From Acidaminococcus fermentans DSM 20731 (lineage in GTDB: Bacteria > Bacillota > Negativicutes > Acidaminococcales > Acidaminococcaceae), in contig NC_013740.1 of NCBI RefSeq assembly GCF_000025305.1, positions 1,736,001-1,800,000 of the forward strand: a stretch of DNA of 64,000 nucleotides, written 5' to 3'. The translations under genes were made by a program, and so were the position numbers. Positions 33,853-42,482 of the stretch are shown one piece after another (the stretch's first letter is position 1; each line of letters starts with the position of its first letter). The notes beneath the pieces were generated by a model. It saw only the letters and a program-made list of their open reading frames with translations, searched no databases and was not told the DNA's origin.

Positions 33853-34308
33853 TTAAATCTGCCCCAGCGCTTTCAGGATCACTTCGGCGATGATGGCGGA
33901 ACCCAGGTAGGTCCCTACGAAGATCACGCAGGCCAGGACCACGATCCGCCAGCCTGTTTTCTTGAAGGCGTCCATGTCCTTGCCGATGGAAATCCCTGCA
34001 TAGGCCAGGATCGGGGTGCACAGGGACAGGAATCCCACTTTCTTCATATACATATTGACGATTTCCGAACCGGGGAACCCGGGATAGGTCAGGATGCAGC
34101 CCAAGGTGGTGATGTAGGCCACTGCAGGGATCCCGCCGGGGAGCACCCGGGCGGCCACGATCCCGGCCAGGGAAATGACAATCAGAATCACCATGCCGGG
34201 CACCGCATCCAGAAACGGGATGTTGCTGGACAGGGCATTGGCCACCAGGGACAGGACGGCGGTGATGAGCAGCACCAGTGTAGTTTCAGGCAGGGTAAAC
34301 GATCTCAT
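33853..34308 (-). CDS. small integral membrane protein, partner of DUF3100 protein
   Basis: A 151-residue protein with four to five hydrophobic helices and few charges. I do not recognise a named family. Its ATG overlaps the end of the DUF3100 gene by 4 bases (ATGA), which indicates coupled synthesis and suggests that the two form one transporter complex. Conserved-looking short motifs are GGIPAVAYITTLG and PILAYAGISIGKDMDAFKKTG. It may be the second half of a two-subunit permease whose substrate is the product or substrate of the adjacent M20 hydrolase. Confidence 0.7.
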   Translation of the reverse strand: MRSFTLPETTLVLLITAVLSLVANALSSNIPFLDAVPGMVILIVISLAGIVAARVLPGGIPAVAYITTLGCILTYPGFPGSEIVNMYMKKVGFLSLCTPILAYAGISIGKDMDAFKKTGWRIVVLACVIFVGTYLGSAIIAEVILKALGQI

Positions 34309-35105
34309 TTTCCTTCCTCCTCCTTGGTCAGCACATGGCCGTATTTAATGATGCAGCATTTCTTGTAGAGCCATTCCGTCAGGGGCAGGGCCAAAAACAC
34401 GGCCATGTACACCCCGTCCAGACCGGACAGCATGTTGGAGGCCGTGGCGAAAGCCGCCAGCTGGTCCGCCATTTCCGGATACATCACCGTCAGGGTCCCC
34501 AGGGAAGCGGACATCATGCTGGCGCTCCCCACCCCGGAAGCCATGGCCAGGGAATAGGGATGGAAGATCTTTAGGGCCGCCAGGAAGGAGGCCATGATTC
34601 CGAAGAAAATGGTGCCGCAGACGGTACCGGCGATGTATACGCTCATGACCCCCCGGCCTTCCGGCGTATCCAGGCCGTACTTTTCACCGATCAGGGCCAC
34701 GTTGGGTTCCCGGGCGATGGAATGGGCCGCCCCGATGGTTTCCCGTTTCAGACCGAAAGCCACCGCCAGGGGCACGCCCAAAAATACCGTACCCAGGTTC
34801 CCGAATTCCTGGAGGATCAGGGCCGGGCTGGCGCTGATGATCTTCGGCAGGGTGGGCCCCACCAGGGTGCCGTACCGGGCCATCAGCAGCATCAGGGTAA
34901 TCCCCACCAGGGATCCGGCGTCTTCCATGTCTTTCTGTTTGGTCAGTTTGAAGAAGTGGGGGGTGGTCAAAATCCCCAGGATCAGGGCATAAAGCATGGG
35001 GACGAAAACCACTTTCCCGGGCCCCAGGCTGAAGGATTTGATGCCGATCAGTTCGGCGATGACCACCAGGGCCAGGGCCGTAATATGCAGTCTCCAGTTA
35101 ATCAT
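34305..35105 (-). CDS. DUF3100 family membrane protein
   Basis: A 266-residue membrane protein with about seven hydrophobic helices, matching DUF3100 in length and pattern (LGPGKVVFVPMLYALILG near the N-terminus, GLKRETIGAAHSIAREPN, SGVGSASMMSASLGTLT). Family function is unknown, but it is thought to be a transporter. The start is ATG 35105 with GAGGAGGAA; it overlaps the M20 gene end by 8 bases and the next gene by 4, so the three form a tight operon. Confidence 0.8.
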   Translation of the reverse strand: MINWRLHITALALVVIAELIGIKSFSLGPGKVVFVPMLYALILGILTTPHFFKLTKQKDMEDAGSLVGITLMLLMARYGTLVGPTLPKIISASPALILQEFGNLGTVFLGVPLAVAFGLKRETIGAAHSIAREPNVALIGEKYGLDTPEGRGVMSVYIAGTVCGTIFFGIMASFLAALKIFHPYSLAMASGVGSASMMSASLGTLTVMYPEMADQLAAFATASNMLSGLDGVYMAVFLALPLTEWLYKKCCIIKYGHVLTKEEEGK

Positions 35106-36411
35106 GGTCGGGTTCCTCCTCACTGAAATAGCCGTCCAGTTTGGCAATGTACTGTTCCCTGGTGAGCGCCGGCTTGAAAGCCGCCAGGATCTTTCTGGCC
35201 TCTTTGGCATCGTCGCTCAGCAGGTCGATGACCATGCCGGCAAAGGCCTTGCCCGGCAGCAGAGCCGCCGCCTTGAAGTCCACCACCTTGAAATCCGGTC
35301 CGTGGAGCAGTCCGTCCACCCCACCGATGAAGGGATGGATGGCCGGCATCAGGTGGGACACATCCCCCATGTCCGTGGAAGCGCTGAAATGACCGGCATT
35401 GGTGATTTCCACCGCCGGGAAGGCTTCCTGGGCATTGTGGACGAACAGCTCGTTCATTTCCTGGTTGCAGATGAGCGGCAGCTGGCCAGGCAGGGTATCG
35501 ATGTTCACCTTGGCTCCGATGGCCGCGCCCCCGGCCCGGAGGGCCGCATCCACCTTGGCGTTGGTCCGGTCGATGGCGTCCATGGTCTTGGCCCGCACAT
35601 AGGTTTCGATCCGCACATCGTCAGGCACATTGTTCACCAGATCCCCGCCCTTGGTGATGATGGGATGGACCCGGATGGCATCGTCATCCCGGAAGGTTTC
35701 CCGCAGGGCATTGATACCCATGATCCCCAGCATGGCGGCATTCAGGGCGTTGATGCCCTGGTCCGGCGCATCGGCGGCATGGGCGGCCTTCCCCACATAC
35801 TGGATGGTCTTGCCGATGAATCCGTTGCTGCTGGTGCCGATGGCCACCACCGGTCCGGGGGTCCGTTTCTGGGAATGGATCATCATGGCCATGTCGATGT
35901 CATCGAATTCCCCTTCGTAGATCAGTTCTCCTTTCCCGTGGAGGAAATGGAGCTTCCCTTCCTTCCGGAGTTTTTTCCGGTAGGCGATCTGGACATATTC
36001 CTCCGCCGGCACCCCGAAGAACACCACGTTCCCGCACAGGTCCTTCATGACCCCGGTTTTGGCCAGTCCGTAGGCCGCTGCCAGCATGGAGGACTGCTGC
36101 ATGTGATGGCCGCAGGCATGGGCGGCCCCGGTATCCGGATCCGCTTTGGGATGTTCCGGACAGCCGATGGCATCCAGTTCCCCCAAAATGGCGATGGTGG
36201 GACCGGGCTTGCCCCCTTTCAGTACCCCTTTGACGGCGGTGATGGCCATCCCTTTCCGATAGGGGATCCCCAGTTTGTCGAACTGGGCCGCCAGTTTGGC
36301 AGATGTTTTGAATTCCTTGAAACCGAATTCCGGTTCCGAGGCCACATCCGCAGCATAGGCCTGGAGCTCCTGGGCAGAATCATCAATCATCCTGAACACT
36401 TTTTCCTTCAT
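35098..36411 (-). CDS. M20 family amidohydrolase (AbgB-like)
   Basis: A protein of about 437 residues, M20D-type metal-dependent amidohydrolase related to aminobenzoyl-glutamate or N-acyl-amino-acid hydrolases. Motifs are AILGELDAIGCPEH (Asp-containing), AHACGHHMQQSSML (CGHH), GVPAEEYVQIAYR (E-E catalytic pair), and ASTDMGDVSHLMPAIHPF near the C-terminus. The dimerisation domain lies between. The start is ATG 36411; a GTG at 36435 is possible but has its ribosome site too close. It is the first gene of an operon with DUF3100 and a partner, suggesting uptake and cleavage of an amide-linked nutrient. Exact substrate unknown. Confidence 0.85.
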   Translation of the reverse strand: MKEKVFRMIDDSAQELQAYAADVASEPEFGFKEFKTSAKLAAQFDKLGIPYRKGMAITAVKGVLKGGKPGPTIAILGELDAIGCPEHPKADPDTGAAHACGHHMQQSSMLAAAYGLAKTGVMKDLCGNVVFFGVPAEEYVQIAYRKKLRKEGKLHFLHGKGELIYEGEFDDIDMAMMIHSQKRTPGPVVAIGTSSNGFIGKTIQYVGKAAHAADAPDQGINALNAAMLGIMGINALRETFRDDDAIRVHPIITKGGDLVNNVPDDVRIETYVRAKTMDAIDRTNAKVDAALRAGGAAIGAKVNIDTLPGQLPLICNQEMNELFVHNAQEAFPAVEITNAGHFSASTDMGDVSHLMPAIHPFIGGVDGLLHGPDFKVVDFKAAALLPGKAFAGMVIDLLSDDAKEARKILAAFKPALTREQYIAKLDGYFSEEEPDHD

Positions 36412-36465
36412 TGTTTTCGTATCCGTAATCTCCACTCCCCTAATGAAAAATTATTGTACGCACTT

Positions 36466-36494
36466 ATAATACTCTCATTCTTGCTTTTTATCAA
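36466..36494 (-). promoter_or_regulatory. M20-DUF3100 operon promoter
   Basis: TTGATA (36489-36494), 17-base spacer, TATTAT (36466-36471) on the minus strand. Confidence 0.65.
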
Positions 36495-36544
36495 CTGATT
36501 TATATTATTTTACATAAGAGGCTGTTTTTGTTACATAGCAGGTG

Positions 36545-36576
36545 TAAAAGAGAGGGTGTGAAAAAATTCACACCCC
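36545..36576 (-). terminator. terminator-like hairpin right of repeat copy B
   Basis: Stem GGGTGTGAA / TTCACACCC, followed on the minus strand by a CTCTCTTTT tail. It ends minus-strand transcription from the glycerate kinase gene after repeat copy B. Confidence 0.6.
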
Positions 36577-36728
36577 GGTCTCGGGCCGCGAGTCACAGGT
36601 CGCGAGCCTGGACGTTTAAGTCGTTTATTCTTTTTCTATAGAATGACAAGAAAAAATCAGTTGAGATTTGTAAAATTGAATCTTCGGTCTGCACCAACAA
36701 GCCCGCGACCCAAGGCTCGAGACCCGAG
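36577..36728. repeat. intergenic repeat family 2, copy B
   Basis: The inverted ends are CTCGGGCCGCGAG...GGTCGCGAGC and its reverse counterpart ending GCTCGAGACCCGAG. The core (GACGTTTAAG..., TCTTTTTCTAT, CAAGAAAAAATC) closely matches copy C at 62568-62716. No gene seen. Confidence 0.7.
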
Positions 36729-36730
36729 TG

Positions 36731-36758
36731 CTGCACAGGACGTGCAGCCCCCCCCTTC
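36731..36758 (-). terminator. hairpin after glycerate kinase gene
   Basis: GCTGCAC / GTGCAGC stem adjoining a C8 run, directly after the stop. It is the left of the two hairpins bracketing repeat copy B and has no T-run of its own. Confidence 0.45.
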
Positions 36759-37988
36759 TCACCCGATCAGCAGCACGCTCAGGTCGTTCACGTTGGTCCC
36801 GGTGGCTCCGGTGATCAGGAGACCTCCTGTCTTTTCCAGGGCGTGGTAGGCGTCGTTTTTATCCAGCACATCGGAAATGGCCAGCCCCTGCTCCAGGAGT
36901 TTTTCCTTCGTATGTCCGTCTCCGTAGCCCCCGGCTGCATCCGTGGGGCCGTCGGTGCCGTCGCTGCCAAAGGAGAACACCGCCACATTGTCCAGTCCTG
37001 CAATGCCGTCGGCAGCCGAAAGGGCGATTTCCTGGTTCCGGCCTCCCTTGCCCCGGCCATGGAGGTGGACCACCGTCTCGCCCCCGGCCAGTACCGCCAT
37101 CTTTTTCCCGCTGGCAGCATACTGCCGTCCGATGGCCGCCAGGAAACTGCCCGCTTCCTTGGCCTGGCAGTTCAGGCTTGTGGTCAGGAGCCAGGGTTCG
37201 TACCCCAGTTCCTCCGCCGCCTGCTGCCCGGCCGCCGCCAGTTCCGTCACGCTGCCGGTGATCACCGTTTCCACATTGTCCAGGGTCTTGGGGGTTTCTT
37301 CCCTCAGGGCCTTTTCCGCATCCTCCGGCAGCATGATCTTGAACTTCCGGATCACTTCCATGGCTTCCTCACAGGTGGAGGAATCCGGATAAGCCGGACC
37401 GGAAGCGATCATGTCCAGGGGATCCCCGATAATGTCGCTGAGGACGATGGCATACACATGGGCCGGCGCACAGAGCCGGGCAAACTTCCCGCCCTTGACG
37501 CTGCTCAGCCGTTTCCGCACCGTGTTCATGGACACGATGTCCGCCCCGCTGGCCAAAAGGTCCGAGGTGATGTCCTGGAGTTCCTTCAGGGAAATCAGGG
37601 GCTTTTCAAACAGGGCCGATCCCCCGCCGCTGATCAAAAACAGTACCGTATCCCGCTCCGTCAGATCCCGGACCAGTTCGATGGCCCGCTGGGTGGCCTT
37701 CAGGGAATTCTCGTCCGGCACCGGATGGCCGGCTTCCCAGATTTCCAGCGGTGCCAGTTCCCCCTTGCTGTGACCGTACTTGGTGATCACGATCCCGGCG
37801 GAAATCCTTCCATCCAGGATTCCCACCGCTGTTTTGGCCATCTGCCAGGCCGCCTTGCCGATGGCCACCACCACGATCTTCCCGGTGCCGAATTCCTTGT
37901 GTTCCAAAGCCTTTGCCACAGCCGCATCGGGCAGAGAAGCCCGGATGGCTTTCTGCATGATGGTTTCTGCATCTTCTCGCAACGTCAT
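36759..37988 (-). CDS. glycerate 2-kinase (GckA/TtuD type, MOFRL domain)
   Basis: A 409-residue protein of the DUF4147 plus MOFRL family, class II glycerate kinases, often misnamed hydroxypyruvate reductase. The N-terminal part carries GKAAWQMAKTAVG, HPVPDENSLKAT and SGGGSALFEKP (a Gly-rich phosphate loop). The middle has NTVRKRLSSVKGG. The C-terminal MOFRL domain carries GGETVVHLHGRGKGGRNQE and SFGSDGTDGPTDAAGG. It phosphorylates D-glycerate to 2-phosphoglycerate, feeding lower glycolysis. GAGGGGG precedes ATG 37988. It is monocistronic, divergent from mscS. Confidence 0.92.
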   Translation of the reverse strand: MTLREDAETIMQKAIRASLPDAAVAKALEHKEFGTGKIVVVAIGKAAWQMAKTAVGILDGRISAGIVITKYGHSKGELAPLEIWEAGHPVPDENSLKATQRAIELVRDLTERDTVLFLISGGGSALFEKPLISLKELQDITSDLLASGADIVSMNTVRKRLSSVKGGKFARLCAPAHVYAIVLSDIIGDPLDMIASGPAYPDSSTCEEAMEVIRKFKIMLPEDAEKALREETPKTLDNVETVITGSVTELAAAGQQAAEELGYEPWLLTTSLNCQAKEAGSFLAAIGRQYAASGKKMAVLAGGETVVHLHGRGKGGRNQEIALSAADGIAGLDNVAVFSFGSDGTDGPTDAAGGYGDGHTKEKLLEQGLAISDVLDKNDAYHALEKTGGLLITGATGTNVNDLSVLLIG

Positions 37989-38023
37989 GAAGTTTCCCCC
38001 TCACCTGAATCACAATTTCCTTC

Positions 38024-38032
38024 ATTATAGCA
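38024..38032 (-). promoter_or_regulatory. extended -10 promoter of glycerate kinase
   Basis: TGC-TATAAT on the minus strand 36 bases before the start; no clear -35. Confidence 0.45.
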
Positions 38033-38037
38033 TATTC

Positions 38038-38067
38038 TTGCACCCGCCGCCGGGAGAATGGTACAAT
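38038..38067 (+). promoter_or_regulatory. mscS promoter
   Basis: TTGCAC (38038-38043), 18-base spacer, TACAAT (38062-38067). Confidence 0.6.
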
Positions 38068-38099
38068 GGGAGCAAATCCTCTCATAAAGGAGCATTCCC

Positions 38100-39149
38100 A
38101 TGACTCTCTATCATGATTTCCTGGCCTGGGTGCCGGCCCTGGTGATTCTGGCCTTCACCATCCTGTTCTACATCGGCTTCCGGATCGTCAGCATCCGGGT
38201 CATCCGCTTCATCCTGGACAAACTGCCCTTCGACGCCGACGAAAACATCGCCGCTGCGGTGTACCGGCCCGGCCGGATGGCCATTGCCGTTTTCGGGGGC
38301 TATTCGGCCCTGGCCAATTCCCCCTGGGAATGGCTGGCCCGGACGGCCTTCCTGTCCAACACCATGGCCTCCCTGCTGTTCATCGCCTTTTACTGGAGCC
38401 TGTACAATTTCAGTTCCACCACCAACGTGATTTTCAACCACTTTTTCACCAAATCCGGAAAGAAGCTGGATCCCGCCATCAGCGGCCTGTTTTCCTCCTT
38501 CTTCCATGCCCTGATCGTCTTCTTCGCCCTGGCCACGGTGCTGAGCACCTGGGGTTTCAACATCAGCGGGTTCATCGCCGGGCTGTCCATCGGAGGCCTG
38601 GCCGTATCCCTGGCGGCCAAGGATTCCCTGGCCAACATCTTCGCCTGCCTGGTGATTCTCATGGACCAGCCCTTCCATGTGGGGGACTGGATCATCTGCA
38701 ACAATGTGGAAGGGATCGTGGAATCCATTTCCTTCCGAAGCACCAATGTGCGGACCTTTACCCAGGCCCTGGTGTACATCCCCAATTCCCTGATCATCAG
38801 CACCCCCATCCAGAACTTCACCAACCGGCACATGCGGCGGCTGGAAATGACCCTGGGAGTCACTTATGACAGCACCCGGGAACAGATGCAGGAACTGGTC
38901 CGGAAGATCACGGAATTCCTGAAGGAAGACCCGGACATCGTGGACGAAGGGATCACCGTGGCCTTTTCTGAAATGGGGGCCAGCAGCCTGGACATCAGCA
39001 TCGTGTGCTACTGCCGGCACACCGGCTACGACAAATACATGAAAAGCAAGGAACGGATCAACCTGGAACTGATGAAACTCCTGGAAGAAACTGGCACCAG
39101 CGCCGCATTTCCCAGTACCAGTGTGTATATTGAAAAAACGGGAGTGTGA
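38100..39149 (+). CDS. mscS: small-conductance mechanosensitive channel (MscS family)
   Basis: A 349-residue MscS-type channel with four predicted membrane helices. The pore helix is GFNISGFIAGLSIGGLAVSLA with the following AAKDSLANIFA, a strong MscS signature (small residues packing in TM3). The beta domain follows (PFHVGDWIICNN, GIVESISFRSTNVRTF, VYIPNSLI) and an alpha/beta C-terminal domain. It releases solutes on hypo-osmotic shock. AAAGGAG precedes the ATG. The stop codon lies in the terminator stem. Confidence 0.92.
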   Translation: MTLYHDFLAWVPALVILAFTILFYIGFRIVSIRVIRFILDKLPFDADENIAAAVYRPGRMAIAVFGGYSALANSPWEWLARTAFLSNTMASLLFIAFYWSLYNFSSTTNVIFNHFFTKSGKKLDPAISGLFSSFFHALIVFFALATVLSTWGFNISGFIAGLSIGGLAVSLAAKDSLANIFACLVILMDQPFHVGDWIICNNVEGIVESISFRSTNVRTFTQALVYIPNSLIISTPIQNFTNRHMRRLEMTLGVTYDSTREQMQELVRKITEFLKEDPDIVDEGITVAFSEMGASSLDISIVCYCRHTGYDKYMKSKERINLELMKLLEETGTSAAFPSTSVYIEKTGV

Positions 39150-39170
39150 AAAATCACGCTCCCGTTTTTT
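39132..39170. terminator. bidirectional terminator of mscS and aroK
   Basis: Stem ACGGGAGTGTGA / TCACGCTCCCGT with A6 and T6 flanks. The mscS TGA is the last triplet of the left arm. Confidence 0.85.
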
Positions 39171-39223
39171 AGTGGTTGGTGGTTGGTGGTCGGCTGTACA
39201 CCAATCCGAGGACTTCCAGTCTT

Positions 39224-39724
39224 TCAGATCCCCAGCTTCCTGATCAGGTCGATGATGTACTTTGTGGTTTTGTCGAAATCTTCGTCCACAGGAATGGCAT
39301 AATCACAATATTTCAGGTACAGGGGCATCCGTTCCCTGTACAGCTGGGTCAGCCGGTCTTCTGCGGAATTCAGCAGGGGCCGGCTCACTTTGTCCACGCA
39401 CCCGGCGATGGCTGCCAGGTCCCGGTTCAGGAAGAAGATCTTCCCCGTTTCCTGGAGATAGGCCATATTTTCCGGGCGCTTCACCACGCCGCCCCCGCAG
39501 GAGATGATGATGCCATCTTTGGCGGCCAGGCTGCGGATGGCTGCCGTCTCCGCGTCCCGGAATACATTCTCTCCTTCCTGGAACAGGCTCTTGATGGTCC
39601 GTCCGGTCTGCTGCACCACCACATCGTCCGCATCTATGACCGGACGCCCAAGCACCTTGCTGAGTTTCTTTCCAATGGTGGTCTTGCCCGCCCCGGGCAT
39701 GCCGATCAGTACAATATTAGCCAT
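39224..39724 (-). CDS. aroK: shikimate kinase
   Basis: A 166-residue P-loop kinase, the fifth step to chorismate. Walker A is GMPGAGKTTIGKKL. The DxD is IDADDVV; shikimate binding uses FRDAE (an Arg) and CGGGVV; RPLL carries the lid Arg. It is the last gene of the aromatic operon and overlaps aroE by 8 bases. Confidence 0.95.
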   Translation of the reverse strand: MANIVLIGMPGAGKTTIGKKLSKVLGRPVIDADDVVVQQTGRTIKSLFQEGENVFRDAETAAIRSLAAKDGIIISCGGGVVKRPENMAYLQETGKIFFLNRDLAAIAGCVDKVSRPLLNSAEDRLTQLYRERMPLYLKYCDYAIPVDEDFDKTTKYIIDLIRKLGI

Positions 39725-40541
39725 GAAATGAAGCCTCCAGTTGTTTCATGATTTCCGGAATCAGATCCGGATCCAGTTTCCTCTGCTGCCAGATTTCCTC
39801 TGAAGCCACAGCCTGGGCCACCAGCATGTACAGTCCATTGCAGGTCTTCGCCCCATTTTTGCGGGCGTCAGCCAGGAACTGGGGTTCCCTGGGATTGTAG
39901 ATGATGTCCACTGCCGCTTCGGCGCCCACTGTAAAGTCTGCCGGCACCGGGCTCACTCCCACCTTGGGGAACATACCCACCGGAGTGGTGTTGATGACCA
40001 CCTGGCTGCCGGGCTGTGCTTCGGCATAAAGCCGTACCCGTGCATCCGGCCGCTGGGCCAGGAAATGCTGCAGGCTCTCTTTCGCCTGCTGGGGGTGACG
40101 GGACAGGATCTGGACCGTCTCCGCCTTCCGGTCGGCCACCACCTGCAGCACGGCCTTGGCCGCACCTCCATTGCCCAGCACGGTTACACGTTTCCCGGTC
40201 AGGGAAATGCCGGCCGCCTGGAGCATCCGGTCGAAGCCCATATAGTCCGTATTGTAGCCTTTCACCCCTTCCGGCGTGAAAAACAGGGTATTCACCGCTC
40301 CGATCTTTTCTGCTTCCGGTGCAATGTCCTTCAGATAGGAAATGACAGTTTCTTTGTAAGGAATGGTCACATTGCTGCCGGTAAGCCCCTCCCGGTTTTC
40401 CCGTACAAAGGCTGCCACCTGGTCCGGCTCCCGTTCCAACAGGGTATAGGTATCCTGGCTGCCCAGGGCCCGGAAGATGGCTGCATGGATTTGGGGCGAC
40501 AGGCTGTGCCCCAGTACCCGTCCTAACAATCCGAATTTCAT
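39717..40541 (-). CDS. aroE: shikimate dehydrogenase
   Basis: A 274-residue NADP-type enzyme that reduces 3-dehydroshikimate to shikimate. Substrate motifs are LGHSLSPQIH and NVTIPYKE (catalytic Lys); the NADP loop is LGNGGAAKAVLQ; NTTPVGMFP and AVDIIYNP are characteristic. It overlaps pheA by 4 bases (ATGA) and aroK by 8. Confidence 0.96.
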   Translation of the reverse strand: MKFGLLGRVLGHSLSPQIHAAIFRALGSQDTYTLLEREPDQVAAFVRENREGLTGSNVTIPYKETVISYLKDIAPEAEKIGAVNTLFFTPEGVKGYNTDYMGFDRMLQAAGISLTGKRVTVLGNGGAAKAVLQVVADRKAETVQILSRHPQQAKESLQHFLAQRPDARVRLYAEAQPGSQVVINTTPVGMFPKVGVSPVPADFTVGAEAAVDIIYNPREPQFLADARKNGAKTCNGLYMLVAQAVASEEIWQQRKLDPDLIPEIMKQLEASFHG

Positions 40542-41389
40542 GGTCTGGCTTCCTTTCCGTGATCCGCCCGGTAGTTCCCCAGGATCTTACAGTCCGTGGT
40601 ATCCTCCGGCAGGTCCGCCAGGGCATTCTGCACGGCCTGATCCGTCAGATGGCCGGTGATATCCATATGGAAATAATATTCCCAGGGCCGCCCGGGGATG
40701 GGGCGGGATTCAATGTTGGTCATGTTGATCTGATACCGGGCGAAATGGGACAGGACCCGGTACAGGGACCCGGGCTGGTGTTTCAAGCTGACGATCAGGG
40801 TAATCTTGTCCGCATCTGCGGCCAGTTCCTGCTGCCGGCTGATGATGATGAACCGGGTGTAGTTGCTCTGGTTGGTATTGATGCCCCGGGCCAGGATGGT
40901 AAGGCTATAGGGTCCGGCCGCCTGAGCCCCGGCCACAGCCGCCTTATGGATGTCCTTTTTCCGGGCCACCATTTCCGCCGCCTTGGCCGTATTGAAATAA
41001 TTGAACTGCTGCATGGCCGGATGTGCCTTGAAAAAGGCCTGGCACTGGGAAAAGCCCTGGGGATGGGAATAGACTTCTGTAATATCCTCCAGCTTCGCTC
41101 CGGGCAGGCCCAGCAGGCAGTGTTCCACTTTCACGATTTTCTCGCCCACGATGCTGGCCCCATACCGGCGCACCAGGTCATAGACCTCCGTAATGCCGCC
41201 GGTGGAGGAATTCTCGATGGGCAGCACCCCATACCGGACAGTACCGTCCATGACTGCCGTCACCACATCTTCAAAAAGCATGAAGTTCCGGGCTTCCACC
41301 GGCTGACCAGAGAAGTACTGCTGCAGGGCCAGGTGGCTGTAGGCCCCCGGCACCCCCATATAGCCTACAAGGATGGATTCCTGTGTCAT
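40538..41389 (-). CDS. pheA: prephenate dehydratase
   Basis: A 283-residue prephenate dehydratase, catalysing the step from prephenate to phenylpyruvate. The catalytic domain spans residues 1 to about 185 (GVPGAYSHLA, LPIENSSTGGI, NYTRFIII). A C-terminal ACT domain (about 200-275) has LKHQPGSLYRVLSHFARY and the Phe-binding ESRPIPGRPWEYYFHMD. The ACT domain implies feedback inhibition by phenylalanine. There is no chorismate mutase domain. It overlaps aroE by 4 bases. Confidence 0.96.
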   Translation of the reverse strand: MTQESILVGYMGVPGAYSHLALQQYFSGQPVEARNFMLFEDVVTAVMDGTVRYGVLPIENSSTGGITEVYDLVRRYGASIVGEKIVKVEHCLLGLPGAKLEDITEVYSHPQGFSQCQAFFKAHPAMQQFNYFNTAKAAEMVARKKDIHKAAVAGAQAAGPYSLTILARGINTNQSNYTRFIIISRQQELAADADKITLIVSLKHQPGSLYRVLSHFARYQINMTNIESRPIPGRPWEYYFHMDITGHLTDQAVQNALADLPEDTTDCKILGNYRADHGKEARP

Positions 41390-41393
41390 ATGC

Positions 41394-42482
41394 CTACCCC
41401 CGTTCCGCCATATAGAACAGATCCAGCAGGGTCCAGGCCGTTACGGCCTCCACCACCGGGATGGCCCGGGGCAGGATGCAGGGATCATGACGACCGGTGA
41501 CTTCCAGGGTGGTGTCTTCGCGGGTCACCACGTTCACCGTATGCTGGGTCTTGCCGATGGAAGGGGTGGGTTTGATCACCAGCGTGAAAACCAGAGGCAT
41601 GCCGTTGGTGATGCCCCCGGTGACACCGCCGTTGTGGTTGGTGGTACACACCACCCTGTCGTCCCGGTACTGCATGGGATCATTGGATTCACTGCCCCGC
41701 ATCTCCGCCAGGCCGAAACCGTCCCCGAAAGCAATGCCCTTCACCGCAGGTACGGAGAACAGGGCGTGGCTCAACCGGCTTTCCACAGAGTCGAAATAGG
41801 GTTCCCCCAATCCCACAGGCAGGCCGATGGCCATACATTCGATAAGCCCGCCCACGGAGTCTTTTTCCTTCTGGGCAGCAGTCACAGCCTGGGCCATGGT
41901 TTCCCGCACGTCTGGATTCAGCACCGGCAGGGTCTCTTCCCCCATGGAGCGCAGGGTCTCCGCCGTTTCTCCCAGGGGATTGAACCGGTCATCCCTGATC
42001 CCGGCCAAGGCCGCCACATGGGCCCCCACGGTCACACCCTTTTTCGCCAGCAGCTGCTTGGCCACGGCGCCGGCAAACACCAGGGGTGCCGTCAGGCGAC
42101 CGGAAAAACTGCCGCCGCCCCGGTAATCGTTGCAACCGTGGAATTTCACATAGCCCGGGTAATCCCCGTGGCCCGGCCGCATGATTTCCTTCATTTTGCT
42201 GTAATCCCTGGAATGGGCATTGGTATTCACGATCCGGGCGCACAGGGCCATGCCCGTGGTCTTTCCGTTGAAGAACCCGCTTTCGATGGTGAAGCTGTCC
42301 GGTTCCTTCCGGGGCGTAGCCAGCTTGCTGCTGCCCGGTGCCCGCCGTTTCATTTCTTTCTCAATGGCCGCCAGATCCAGTTCCACCCCGGCCGGCAGAC
42401 CGTCCATGACCACTCCGATGGAGGGCCCGTGAGATTCTCCGAAAATGGTCAGCTTGACCCGCTCACCCATTACACTGCTCAT
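41394..42482 (-). CDS. aroC: chorismate synthase
   Basis: A 362-residue enzyme, last step of the common pathway (EPSP to chorismate, reduced FMN needed). Signatures are FGESHGPSIGVVMDG, YRGGGSFSGRLTAPLVFAGAV and GVTGGITNGMPL. AGGAGG precedes ATG 42482, inside aroA (20-base overlap), consistent with translational coupling. Confidence 0.97.
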   Translation of the reverse strand: MSSVMGERVKLTIFGESHGPSIGVVMDGLPAGVELDLAAIEKEMKRRAPGSSKLATPRKEPDSFTIESGFFNGKTTGMALCARIVNTNAHSRDYSKMKEIMRPGHGDYPGYVKFHGCNDYRGGGSFSGRLTAPLVFAGAVAKQLLAKKGVTVGAHVAALAGIRDDRFNPLGETAETLRSMGEETLPVLNPDVRETMAQAVTAAQKEKDSVGGLIECMAIGLPVGLGEPYFDSVESRLSHALFSVPAVKGIAFGDGFGLAEMRGSESNDPMQYRDDRVVCTTNHNGGVTGGITNGMPLVFTLVIKPTPSIGKTQHTVNVVTREDTTLEVTGRHDPCILPRAIPVVEAVTAWTLLDLFYMAERG

